Origin: Nitrososphaerota archaeon
GTDB lineage: Archaea; Thermoproteota; Nitrososphaeria; Nitrososphaerales; UBA183
Reading direction: 5' to 3'
Assembly (NCBI GenBank): GCA_029785685.1
Contig: JAFLZE010000009.1
Span: forward strand, 1-40,939
DNA: 40,939 bases
Shown: positions 32,110 to 40,051 of the stretch, one piece after another
Position numbering within the stretch: position 1 is the first letter of the stretch
Layout: every line of letters begins with the position of its first letter
Position numbers and translations under genes: made by a program
The notes under the pieces: generated by a model
What the model saw: only the letters and a program-made list of their open reading frames with translations
Databases searched by the model: none
What the model was told of the DNA's origin: nothing

Positions 32110-33282
32110 CTACTCGAGCCCCAGATCCCTGAAAGTTCCTATTCTGACGTCGCTGGGGACTTGTCCTAGCTCTCCTGTGCGGTGCCCGATGATACCTTTG
32201 ACCCCTACCCGCGCCGCAGACTCGACCAACCTCTGGGTCACTATGCCGTCGAAGATTAGGTATAGGGCGCTGTTGGTCCCCTCCATCTTCTGCACCAGCT
32301 CGCTGATAGGGAACCTGCCGACTTCCTGCAGCCCCTGGTCGAGCAGTATAGCCTCCAAGGTGCCGTTGAGGGTCGGAAAGAGTTCCCTGGTCTTCAAAAC
32401 TATTGGTTCGTCTGCTTCCTCACGCTGACGGGGAGGGGCGCTCTCGGCGGCCCTCTGTCTTCTTGAGACTAGCTGCGCCGCGTCGACCTTCTCCGCCCTC
32501 AGCATGTTGATCACGTCTATCGGAGTGAGGTCTTCGACCTCCTTCCCCTGGGGCGCGTGAATTACCTTCTCCACGTGCATCACCTGGCCTAGCTCCTTCT
32601 CGATGAGCTCCCCGCCCCTATCGCCGTCCAAGACTGCTATCAGTCTCTTCTTCTTGCCGAGCTCTATTATCGAGTCTGGGATGCTGGTGCCTTCGAGCGC
32701 GACAACGTTTTCGATGCCTGCCCTCAGGAAGAGCACGACGTCGGCCCTCCCTTCGACCAGGTAGACCAAATCAGATGAGTGCACGCCTGGACCCGCCGGA
32801 AGGTTCTCCATCCCATAGCTGATCACCTTGGCTCTCCTGGTGGACTCGGTGACGTCTTTGAGAAGGTTCTCGCCTTCGCTGGAAGTCTTTGAGCTCCAGT
32901 CCCTCACGATTAGCTTCGCCCTGTCGACAATCTGCTTGCGCTTGACCGCTCTCACGTCTTCGATGTTGCCCACTGTGAAGCGGGCGCTGCACGGGCCGAC
33001 TTTGTCCACGCTCTCAACGGCTGCGGCGATGAGTGCCGCTGTGCCGATATCAGTGGACATAGGTATAATCACCTCTCCCCTTGTCCGGTCGTCCTTCGAC
33101 TCCAGGTTGATCTCTATCCTGCCGACCTTCCAGCTCTTCTGGAGTTCGTTCAGGTTCATCTCAGGACCGAAGAGACCCTCGGTCTGACCGAAGATCGCCC
33201 CGATCACGTCGGCCCTTTCAACGACCCCGTCTACTTCAAACCTCAGTCTGACTAGATACTTTACTATACCTGAATCTGGCAA
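32110..33282 (-). CDS. dnaG: Archaeal DnaG-type primase/exosome-associated protein
   Basis: Archaeal DnaG carries a TOPRIM domain and is found both as a primase-like enzyme and as a stable subunit of the RNA exosome. The 390-residue protein has the family N-terminus (KYLVRLRFEVDGVVERADVIGAIFGQTEGL), the TOPRIM motif DLVYLVEGRADVVLFLRAGIENVVALEGTSIP near residue 170, and the VLDGDRGG acidic pair near 215. It lacks the zinc-binding domain of bacterial DnaG, as usual in archaea. The start is a TTG with GGAG upstream. It is followed by Pelota. Confidence 0.96.
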   Translation of the reverse strand: MPDSGIVKYLVRLRFEVDGVVERADVIGAIFGQTEGLFGPEMNLNELQKSWKVGRIEINLESKDDRTRGEVIIPMSTDIGTAALIAAAVESVDKVGPCSARFTVGNIEDVRAVKRKQIVDRAKLIVRDWSSKTSSEGENLLKDVTESTRRAKVISYGMENLPAGPGVHSSDLVYLVEGRADVVLFLRAGIENVVALEGTSIPDSIIELGKKKRLIAVLDGDRGGELIEKELGQVMHVEKVIHAPQGKEVEDLTPIDVINMLRAEKVDAAQLVSRRQRAAESAPPRQREEADEPIVLKTRELFPTLNGTLEAILLDQGLQEVGRFPISELVQKMEGTNSALYLIFDGIVTQRLVESAARVGVKGIIGHRTGELGQVPSDVRIGTFRDLGLE

Positions 33283-33423
33283 TTTCTTTCTCTCCGACCA
33301 ATTTCTGGTTCACTCGTCCTTAACGGTGTTAATCGTTAATTGCTTCCCACCAAATTTGTCGGGGATATAAACTTCGTGGTTTCTGGTTCATTGGGCGAGG
33401 CGATCTTCTTTCCCGGCTCGCCT

Positions 33424-33888
33424 TCAGAGGTCTTTGGTGGCTGGTGCATGCGAGTCTTCGGTTCCACGAAGATGGCCGTCGAGCTCCAGGTTGCTGGTCC
33501 CTGACTTCGAGAACCTCCCCAGATTCTCGATGTGGAGGAAGATCCCCCGCGACGCGAGCCTGAGCCTCCTCCGCTCGCCAAGTGACGTCACAATCCCTTC
33601 ATGGGTGAGGAGCCTGAGGTATCTCGATGTGAGGAACACGCCCTCCCTGTCCAAATCTGTGAGGATGACCACCTTTTCCACCCTGCGAAGGGCGGCGGAG
33701 CCACGCCTGCCTAGGGTTGAGACAGCCAGGATGCGTCCTCTGTAACCTAGCGCCCTCAGAGCCATGGAATCGCGCTTCCCCTCCACAAGCACCGTCCACC
33801 CGTCCTCCGACTTGTCGTTGAGGTCGCGGACGAAGTCAGATACGAATCCGCCGAAGTCCTCATAGATTCTTTCTCGCTTTTCGTTCAG
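33424..33888 (-). CDS. Small TOPRIM-domain protein (UPF0292-like), start uncertain
   Basis: A TOPRIM nucleotidyl-transferase/nuclease fold is shown by WTVLVEGKRDSMALRALGY and VVILTDLDREG (the DxD pair). From the first normal start (GTG 33792) the protein is only 122 residues and begins inside the first TOPRIM strand. The frame, however, stays open and protein-like upstream (NEKRERIYEDFGGFVSDFV) to a CTG at 33888, which has GGTGA seven bases before it. That gives 154 residues. So a CTG start, or a one-base indel with the ATG at 33894 (reading ATG-GCC-TGA), is possible. The function of this archaeal family is unknown; it is near dnaG, another TOPRIM protein. Confidence 0.75.
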   Translation of the reverse strand: MNEKRERIYEDFGGFVSDFVRDLNDKSEDGWTVLVEGKRDSMALRALGYRGRILAVSTLGRRGSAALRRVEKVVILTDLDREGVFLTSRYLRLLTHEGIVTSLGERRRLRLASRGIFLHIENLGRFSKSGTSNLELDGHLRGTEDSHAPATKDL

Positions 33889-34109
33889 GCCATCTTCACC
33901 TTTTCATTGAATGTTGCCCGTCTCTGACGAGCACGGATCATATCCCAGCTTTAAGCGGGGAGCATCACCGAGCCTCTTCAACGGGCAAACGGCCTCCGTC
34001 TGTCGCACGCCTGGGTAAACCATCCGCTCATCAAAGCGTTTCCGCCTTCGCAGGTGGCCGTTTGGCGCGCTTTAGAACGAAAGCCGTCTATCCCGGAGGA
34101 AGTGCCGTT
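33889..34109. other. Intergenic region with a long-range inverted repeat
   Basis: 221 bases without a recognisable gene. TTGCCCGT (33914-33921) pairs with ACGGGCAA (33981-33988). A TATA-like CTTAAAGC on the minus strand near 33950 could serve the TOPRIM gene. I tested it as a tRNA and as a box C/D RNA, and neither fits. Confidence 0.35.
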
Positions 34110-35744
34110 CTATTTTAGCAGTTCGTAGAGTTTCGAAAGGTCGATTTCGAGCCCGGACACTGGGACTCCGATTCCGAAGGCGTCGATGGCGCCAGGAGTC
34201 AGCTCTCCGATGTTTCCCAGTCCTTCCTCTTTCATGGTGACTGATGCGCACCGACCTGGCGAGAACGCCCAATGTTCGGCCGCTTCGGTGACGACATCTA
34301 GCCCAGCCACCAGCCTGCAAGCCGCGTCCAGGTACATTTTCGCCTCGGTATAGGAAGCCTGCGAGTGGGCGATGAGGCAGCCCAGGTGCCAGGACTCTTT
34401 GACGTCGTCGTGCGCCCGAGTGTATACTCTGCCGATCTCGAAGACCCGCTGGGGGTAATCGGACTTCACGTTTCCTGACAGAGCAGCCAGCAAGGACGGG
34501 ATGAGGGCATCCCTGAGCATCGAGTGGTCGAGGCTCTTTGGGTTCTGGACCGCAACCATCTCAGAAGACGGCCGCTCGAAGGAGTCATAGAGGGACTTCC
34601 TGTCTGTCAGCTCGTAGGTCATCATCTCTATCATCCCAGCCCCGGCCATCACGGTAGACACCGACTCGAGGAAGTCCTCGAAGTGGTTGAACGCCCCGGG
34701 AGCCTTGCTCGGGGGATACACGGGTTTGATCCGGTCTATCCCGTAGCCCAGGGCGACTTCCTCGGCTACATCAACCGGATGCAAGAGGTCTATTCTGTAT
34801 CTGGGCCCCAGCGCCCTGTTCCCCTTGACCTCCATCCGACTTCTAGCTAGACAAGCAAGCATCTCCTTTCGTGAGAGGTCTAGCCCGATGACTGACTTCA
34901 CCAGATCGAAGTCGAAATGAAGCTCAGCTGGTGTGAGGTCAGGCGTAACTCTGACCTTGTTTGGATACCTTACTGCGACAGTCCTCAGCCTCCCTCCCGC
35001 CTCAGAGAGGGTGGTCGCCATGATAGCAAGTACGTCGTCCCCAGCCTTCTGGCTGGTGCTCGTGACGTCGACGAACATCCTTCTGGTCCTTGTCGTAACC
35101 CTCGTGGCATCCCCGTTGATTATCGGAGGGAAAGAGAGTACAGTCTCCTTCGAGTCGACGATTACAGGGAAGACCTTACTGCTGCCGAAGATGTGCCCAT
35201 ATGCCTTTCCCTCGTAGGTGTCAGACAGTGTGGATCGGATGGATGAAGCAGTCTTCCTCCCCAATGGTGTGAACTCGAAGGTGGACGGGACCGCCCTGTA
35301 GGATATAGGAGGAGAGATTCGGTCGAGGTCATGGAGGCCGATTGCAACGGTCCTCCGCTTTCGCCCCAGACCGTTGTGCAGGTCTTCCTGGAGCGAAATT
35401 ATCTGTCGAACGTCTTCGTCGTCGAGGTCGAGTCCCGTCGCCACGCAGCAGGCTATGTACGGCCTGACCTTGGAGAGCCGGCGGTCCACGGTTACGGTGA
35501 TTCCCGTGGGCTCTGTCTGGAATTCTGGGAGCCCTGTCTCTGTTCCAAGAAGCCCTCTGAGAGCGCGCGCGATTCCATAATCTGTTCCGAGGTCTGGCCT
35601 GTTGGGGCTGTACTCTATGCGCACTGACCTGCTATCCGCGCTCTCGATGTCGAGGCCGATGTATGGGAGACGGTCGAGTATCTCCTTCCTACTGGCACCT
35701 ATCATCTCGGTGAGGCGTGAGAGCTCCAGCCTAACTACCGGCAA
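34110..35744 (-). CDS. pheT: Phenylalanyl-tRNA synthetase beta subunit
   Basis: PheT pairs with PheS to charge tRNA-Phe; the beta chain carries the editing site and structural domains. The 544-residue product has the archaeal/eukaryotic length. Visible blocks: LPYIGLDIESADSRSVRIEYSPNRPDLGTDYGIARALRG (B1-like), the RTRRMFVDVTST and B3/4 region, and the C-terminal catalytic-like fold (LDHSMLRDALIPSLLAALSGN, VFEIGRVY, EDGLGNIGELTPGAIDAFGIGVPVSGLEIDL-like end). The start is taken as the TTG at 35744 with GGGGAG upstream, overlapping pheS by 14 bases; the longer open frame into pheS adds residues unlike the family. Confidence 0.94.
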   Translation of the reverse strand: MPVVRLELSRLTEMIGASRKEILDRLPYIGLDIESADSRSVRIEYSPNRPDLGTDYGIARALRGLLGTETGLPEFQTEPTGITVTVDRRLSKVRPYIACCVATGLDLDDEDVRQIISLQEDLHNGLGRKRRTVAIGLHDLDRISPPISYRAVPSTFEFTPLGRKTASSIRSTLSDTYEGKAYGHIFGSSKVFPVIVDSKETVLSFPPIINGDATRVTTRTRRMFVDVTSTSQKAGDDVLAIMATTLSEAGGRLRTVAVRYPNKVRVTPDLTPAELHFDFDLVKSVIGLDLSRKEMLACLARSRMEVKGNRALGPRYRIDLLHPVDVAEEVALGYGIDRIKPVYPPSKAPGAFNHFEDFLESVSTVMAGAGMIEMMTYELTDRKSLYDSFERPSSEMVAVQNPKSLDHSMLRDALIPSLLAALSGNVKSDYPQRVFEIGRVYTRAHDDVKESWHLGCLIAHSQASYTEAKMYLDAACRLVAGLDVVTEAAEHWAFSPGRCASVTMKEEGLGNIGELTPGAIDAFGIGVPVSGLEIDLSKLYELLK

Positions 35745-37212
35745 GTTCTCCCCTGTTTCTGAGCCAGGATAGGTCTGAGCCATACAGTGTACGCATATCT
35801 TCAAGGCCGAACCGCATGAGCATCAGCCTCTCGATTCCAGGCCCCCAGGCAAGGACTGGGACACTGACGCCGAGCGGCTGCGTGACCTCGGGTCGGAACA
35901 CGCCAGATCCGCCAAGCTCAATCCAGCTCTTGAAAGCCTTCGAGTAACCAACCACCTGCAAGGATGGCTCTGTGTAGGGGAAGTAGGTTGGCCAGAGTTT
36001 CACGTCGGCCATCCCTAGCTTCTTGTAGAACTCGGTGAGGAACCCCATGAGGTGCCTGATGTTGAGGCCTTGGCCCACCATTATCCCATCCATCTGGTAG
36101 AATTCTGCCAGGTGCTTGTAATCGAGGTTTTCGTTCCTGTAAACCTTTGACACGGCAAAGACCCTGGTTTCCTTTTCCTTCGACTCAGACAACGCCTTCA
36201 CGGAGAGGACGGTGTTGTGGGTCCTGAGTACCAGCCGCCTGGCCTCCTCTACGCGCCAGCGATATCCCCACCCCCTGCTCCCGGTCGTCCAGCCGTCCTC
36301 GTGGACCGAAGCCACCCTCGCTACTACGCCAGAACGTTTGAGCGCTGTGTCTGACAGCCCTTCCAGATAGAAGGTGTCTTGCATCTCCCGCCCCGGGTGG
36401 TCCTGGGGGATGAACAGAGCATCAAAATTCCAGAAAGCTGGATGGACGCTATCGCCTTGGAGTTCGGTGAAGCCCATGGAGACATAGACTTCCCGCACTT
36501 CTCGGATGAAGTCACGGACAGGGTGGCGTCTACCGGGGAAGAATCTCGGCGCTTTCGCTTCGACGTCGATGGACCGCAGCCTTCTGCCCTTCCAGGCCCC
36601 CGAGGCCAAGATATCTGGGGTCAGCCTGTCGATGAGGCCTTCGTCCGCCGCCAGCAAGGAAGAGCGTCTGCCTTCGTCTGTGATGGCTACGGTGGTCGTG
36701 CGAGTCTCGACGCGTCGGACTATCCCTCGTTTCAGCAGATCTGATACAGTATCCATCTCTTCGCTGGTCATACTCCCCTCAGTCTTGCCTGAGGCAATCG
36801 ACCGCACGAGAGACCGGAGAGACTCCGCCCCCGCTATCTCGACCATCCGTACGACCTGCGCCGCCCCGCCTTCAACAGCTATCCAACCGGAGCTCCTCGC
36901 CCTCCCAAAGGCGGCGGAGAATTCCTCAGGCGACCCGAATTTGCCCCTCAGCTGACCTATCGTGAGTGGTGCGGTCGCCTGGCTGACTTGGCTCACCAGT
37001 TCCAGCTCTGGTGGCTCCCGGACTAGTTCCAGCCTACTCTCAACGGAGCCGCCTACGGAGACAAGCCTCTTCGATGCGAGCCACTGGAGGGCTCGTCTGA
37101 CCTGGTCTTCGTTAAGCGAAGCGGCTGCTACCAGCGCCTCGAATGGGGCCGACCCCAGGGGCGCAAGCGCGGAGAGTATCTTGCGTTCAATCGGATGGAG
37201 GGCGCTCGACAT
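35731..37212 (-). CDS. pheS: Phenylalanyl-tRNA synthetase alpha subunit
   Basis: This is the catalytic class II chain of PheRS, 493 residues. The N-terminal third has winged-helix DNA-binding-like domains (HPIERKILSALAPLGSAPFEALVAAASL; MTSEEMDTVSDLLKRGIVRR) that bind tRNA in the archaeal/eukaryotic type. The catalytic part has motif 1 (HPVRDFIREVREVYVSMGF), motif 2 (DALFIPQDHPGREMQDTFYL; VSKVYRNENLDYKH), FPYTEPSLQV, and motif 3 (AWGPGIERLMLMRFGLEDMR). It starts at an ATG eight bases after trpS, with PheT overlapping its end, so trpS-pheS-pheT form one unit. Confidence 0.96.
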   Translation of the reverse strand: MSSALHPIERKILSALAPLGSAPFEALVAAASLNEDQVRRALQWLASKRLVSVGGSVESRLELVREPPELELVSQVSQATAPLTIGQLRGKFGSPEEFSAAFGRARSSGWIAVEGGAAQVVRMVEIAGAESLRSLVRSIASGKTEGSMTSEEMDTVSDLLKRGIVRRVETRTTTVAITDEGRRSSLLAADEGLIDRLTPDILASGAWKGRRLRSIDVEAKAPRFFPGRRHPVRDFIREVREVYVSMGFTELQGDSVHPAFWNFDALFIPQDHPGREMQDTFYLEGLSDTALKRSGVVARVASVHEDGWTTGSRGWGYRWRVEEARRLVLRTHNTVLSVKALSESKEKETRVFAVSKVYRNENLDYKHLAEFYQMDGIMVGQGLNIRHLMGFLTEFYKKLGMADVKLWPTYFPYTEPSLQVVGYSKAFKSWIELGGSGVFRPEVTQPLGVSVPVLAWGPGIERLMLMRFGLEDMRTLYGSDLSWLRNRGELAGS

Positions 37213-37219
37213 TTCGGAC

Positions 37220-38350
37220 CTATTTCCCCCCAGAGAAGAGGTACGCTCTGTTCTTGGCCAGGAGCTCAGCCGCGTCCTCCATCAAGGCCTCACGCTTCTT
37301 GTGGTGCTCGTCCAAGAACGCCTTGACCGTTCCTATCACTTCCTGTTTGCATTCGCCGCAAAGGCGTATGCCTTCGGTACACTCGTGGTTGACCTTCTGG
37401 ACATGCTCGTCATCCTTGGCGAAGTGGAAACGATAGAGGTCATAGATGGGGCAGATGTCAGGTCTGCCTCCGAGCCTGCGTTGCTCTTCCACTGTGTCCC
37501 TTCCCCCCGTGAAGGCTGACCTAATCCGCTTCGACGCGTCAGCGGACGTGTCGTCCAGAGTGAAGCCAGACTCAGGGTCCCGCTTTGACATTTTCTGCCC
37601 TCCTGTGAGCGCCAACTCGAGCCGATGGTAGATGGCAGACGGAGGCATGAACCCAAACTCGGAACGATAACGGTTGGCAAGGTCCCTGGATAGCCTGATG
37701 TGTGGGTCTTGGTCGGCGCCCACCGGGACGAGGACCGGCTTGGGCCCCCCGAACTCCGGGAGCTGTGGCATGAGGATGTCCCCCGCCTGTATGAGCGCGG
37801 ACATGTAGAGCCCTAGCTGCCGTTCTCCGTAAATCGCTTTCATCATGTTGTTGGTCACTCCGCGGGAAAAGATCGTCGACATCTTCATCACCCTCATCTC
37901 TTCGCTCTGCTTGTACACGACCGCACGGTCAGGATCCAAGCCCAGGGCGAGAATGTCGGCCACATTTCTTACTGCCGTCTTGGATGACTCGTTGAATGAA
38001 AGGCCGTTGTCTGTGTAGGCCTCCACGTCCGCGATGGAATAGTAGACGGTCCCTTTCTTAGAGAGGGACTGGAAATAGATCATGTCGTCGGCAGTCATCT
38101 TGTTTCCCAGGTGGAAGACCCCATCGGGCTTGATGCCGCTCATCACGGCATAGGGTTTGTGGTCATCTATGGCGTCGAGGACTCTGGCCAGATCCCTCTG
38201 TCCGAAGTCTATCCCCCGGCTTATGTGATGGCTCGGCGCCTTGAAACGGGGGACGAGAGGGGCGAGTGGCTCAATCCCGAACTCAGATTGCAGACGGTCG
38301 TAGTCCTTGACCACGCTCGTGCCCCACGGGTCGAGTCTGTCCTTGTCCAC
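37220..38350 (-). CDS. trpS: Tryptophanyl-tRNA synthetase
   Basis: This is a class I synthetase of the archaeal/eukaryotic type, 376 residues. The HIGH-equivalent is in SGIKPDGVFHLGNK and the KMSKS-equivalent is GGQKMSKRDPESG. Between them are PVGADQDPHIRLSRDLANR, typical of TrpRS, and YYSIADVEAYTDNGLS. The start is a GTG. A C-terminal Cys pair (CGECKQEV) follows HECTEGIRL, as in several archaeal forms. It is the second gene of a coaD-trpS-pheS-pheT series. Confidence 0.95.
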   Translation of the reverse strand: MDKDRLDPWGTSVVKDYDRLQSEFGIEPLAPLVPRFKAPSHHISRGIDFGQRDLARVLDAIDDHKPYAVMSGIKPDGVFHLGNKMTADDMIYFQSLSKKGTVYYSIADVEAYTDNGLSFNESSKTAVRNVADILALGLDPDRAVVYKQSEEMRVMKMSTIFSRGVTNNMMKAIYGERQLGLYMSALIQAGDILMPQLPEFGGPKPVLVPVGADQDPHIRLSRDLANRYRSEFGFMPPSAIYHRLELALTGGQKMSKRDPESGFTLDDTSADASKRIRSAFTGGRDTVEEQRRLGGRPDICPIYDLYRFHFAKDDEHVQKVNHECTEGIRLCGECKQEVIGTVKAFLDEHHKKREALMEDAAELLAKNRAYLFSGGK

Positions 38351-38376
38351 ACTGACTCGCCTACAGGCATTCTGAT

Positions 38377-38880
38377 TTAACTACTCGGGAGAGGACGTTT
38401 CCCATGGAGCCCCGACCGCCTCGCGAGCCTCCCTTCGGCGTCTATCTCTCCCAATCTGATTCTGGTTGACGATATCGGTCTTGAGTCGTCGGCGAGGACA
38501 TAGTCCACGACGACGACTTCTAGTGGGGAGTAGCCGTTGGCCGCCCTCAGTCTGTTGGCGATGGGAACTCGCTTGGCTGTCTCTCGGCTCACCACGATCG
38601 CCTCCACATCTGGGGACACAATACCCGGGCCGAAGTAGTCGTCGAGTTTCGCGACAATGAAGTTCCTGCCGGGGAATCTCTCCTTAATCACAGCGTCTAA
38701 GGCGCTGGTGCGCTCTTCGTAGCTCTGGTCGGGGTTCTTGCCTTCCTTGAGCGCGAACTCGTCTGAAGTGACGCCTATCACCACGCGATCTCCGACCTCG
38801 AAGCTCTTGGTTAGGAGTGCGATGTGGCCCCTGTGGATGTGGTCGAACGTCCCCCCCGTCGCTACGGTCTTGTACCTCAC
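38377..38880 (-). CDS. coaD: Pantetheine-phosphate adenylyltransferase, archaeal type
   Basis: This enzyme adenylates 4'-phosphopantetheine to dephospho-CoA, the penultimate step of CoA synthesis. The 167-residue protein has the nucleotidyltransferase motif ATGGTFDHIHRGHIALLTKSF at the N-terminus and the C-terminal SRPISSTRIRLGEID (ISSTxxR motif). This layout is that of the archaeal/eukaryotic PPAT, not bacterial CoaD. The start is a GTG at 38880. It is divergent from the methionine aminopeptidase gene. Confidence 0.94.
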   Translation of the reverse strand: MRYKTVATGGTFDHIHRGHIALLTKSFEVGDRVVIGVTSDEFALKEGKNPDQSYEERTSALDAVIKERFPGRNFIVAKLDDYFGPGIVSPDVEAIVVSRETAKRVPIANRLRAANGYSPLEVVVVDYVLADDSRPISSTRIRLGEIDAEGRLARRSGLHGKRPLPSS

Positions 38881-38953
38881 TAATGCAACATCTCACAAAT
38901 CAATTGAAATACCACGTGCGCACCCGCTGACCCAGTAACTGCATAAAGGATTT

Positions 38954-39856
38954 GTGAGCAAGTTGGGGCTGATTCCTGAAGGATACAGAAAATCTGGGAA
39001 GATAACCAGTGAAGTGAAATCGGTCGTGAAGTCGGCCGTCAAGCCTGGTGTGGCGTATCTCGAAATCTGCGACCTGGTGAAGAGAGAGGTAGAGTCGCGG
39101 GGAGGCAGGTTGGCATTCCCCACCGGAATCGGAGTCAATGAAGTAACTGCCCACTACGCCCCCCCGAACGGTGTCGACTCGGTCTTTCGTGAAGGTGACC
39201 TCGTAAAGGTTGACTTCGGGGTCCATATCGACGGGTATGTCACCGACACCTCGGTAAGCGTCACCTATAACCCGGACTACAACCTACTCCTCGAAGCGAC
39301 GGAGAGATCTCTGGATGCAGCGATGGCGGCCGCGAGGAAGGACCAGAGGACTGGCGAGATCGGGAGAGAGATTCACAGGGAAGCGGCGCGCTTTGGGTTC
39401 AAGACAATTGAGAACCTCACCGGGCATACTGTAGACAGATACATAGTGCATGCCGGGAAGAGCATACCGAATCTGTACATGCCGGGCATGCAGACGTTGA
39501 AGAAGGGGGAGGTGTTCGCCATCGAGCCGTTCCTGACGTTCGGGACCGCGGCTGGCTACGTCATCGACGGTTCGTCGAGGACCATATTCTCCATTGTAGC
39601 GAGGAAGAAGACCGGGGCCCAGGAGTTGGACTCGTTCGCCGACATGGTATGGAATGAGCGCAAGACACTCCCGTTCACCCCACAGTGGTACGCTGCTGAT
39701 CTGGGCGCAAAGAGGGCGGTTGAATTAGCTGACAGGCTTGTGGCCAGGAAGATAGCTAGAGCGTACCCAACGTTGGTGGAGGCATCTGGCAACCCGGTGG
39801 CTCAGTTCGAACACACCATGGCCCTCGACGAGGGCGGCCTCGTGGTGCTAACGTGA
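38954..39856 (+). CDS. map: Methionine aminopeptidase, type II
   Basis: The enzyme removes the initiator methionine from nascent proteins. The 300-residue protein shows the five metal ligands in the expected places: Asp pair in VDFGVHIDGYVTDTS, His in NLTGHTVDRYIVHAG, Glu in FAIEPF, and Glu in AQFEHTM near the C-terminus. The roughly 60-residue helical insert (ADMVWNERKTLPFTPQWYA region) marks it as type II. The start is a GTG at 38954. Its end overlaps the convergent zinc-ribbon gene by nine bases. Confidence 0.96.
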   Translation: MSKLGLIPEGYRKSGKITSEVKSVVKSAVKPGVAYLEICDLVKREVESRGGRLAFPTGIGVNEVTAHYAPPNGVDSVFREGDLVKVDFGVHIDGYVTDTSVSVTYNPDYNLLLEATERSLDAAMAAARKDQRTGEIGREIHREAARFGFKTIENLTGHTVDRYIVHAGKSIPNLYMPGMQTLKKGEVFAIEPFLTFGTAAGYVIDGSSRTIFSIVARKKTGAQELDSFADMVWNERKTLPFTPQWYAADLGAKRAVELADRLVARKIARAYPTLVEASGNPVAQFEHTMALDEGGLVVLT

Positions 39857-40051
39857 TGGCTTCATGCTTTCGGCGTAAACCAGGCCTATCCTAGTAGGGT
39901 TCCCGCACTTCGAGCATTTCGCGGCCTCTTTCGTCACGTAGTCCCCAACGGCGAATGCGCGTTTGGTCTTTTGCCCACAGACGGGGCACTCCTCGATTGT
40001 GTAGACGAGCAGCTTCGACTTCTTGTCTGAGCCCGGAACAGAACTCATCAT
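39848..40051 (-). CDS. Small zinc-ribbon protein
   Basis: The 67-residue protein has two Cys-x2-Cys pairs (ECPVCGQKT and KCSKCGNPT), 18 residues apart, which form a zinc ribbon. It does not match a ribosomal protein I know. It could be an RNA- or protein-binding accessory factor. Its ATG overlaps the stop of the upstream gene by four bases (ATGA), so the two are co-translated. A second ATG follows directly at 40048. Confidence 0.82.
   Translation of the reverse strand: MMSSVPGSDKKSKLLVYTIEECPVCGQKTKRAFAVGDYVTKEAAKCSKCGNPTRIGLVYAESMKPSR

Noticed and set aside
33914..33988. A tRNA or box C/D RNA between the TOPRIM gene and pheT
   Set aside because: There is an acceptor-like stem, but no T loop and no anticodon arm. 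TGATGA-like boxes occur on the minus strand without matching CTGA boxes.
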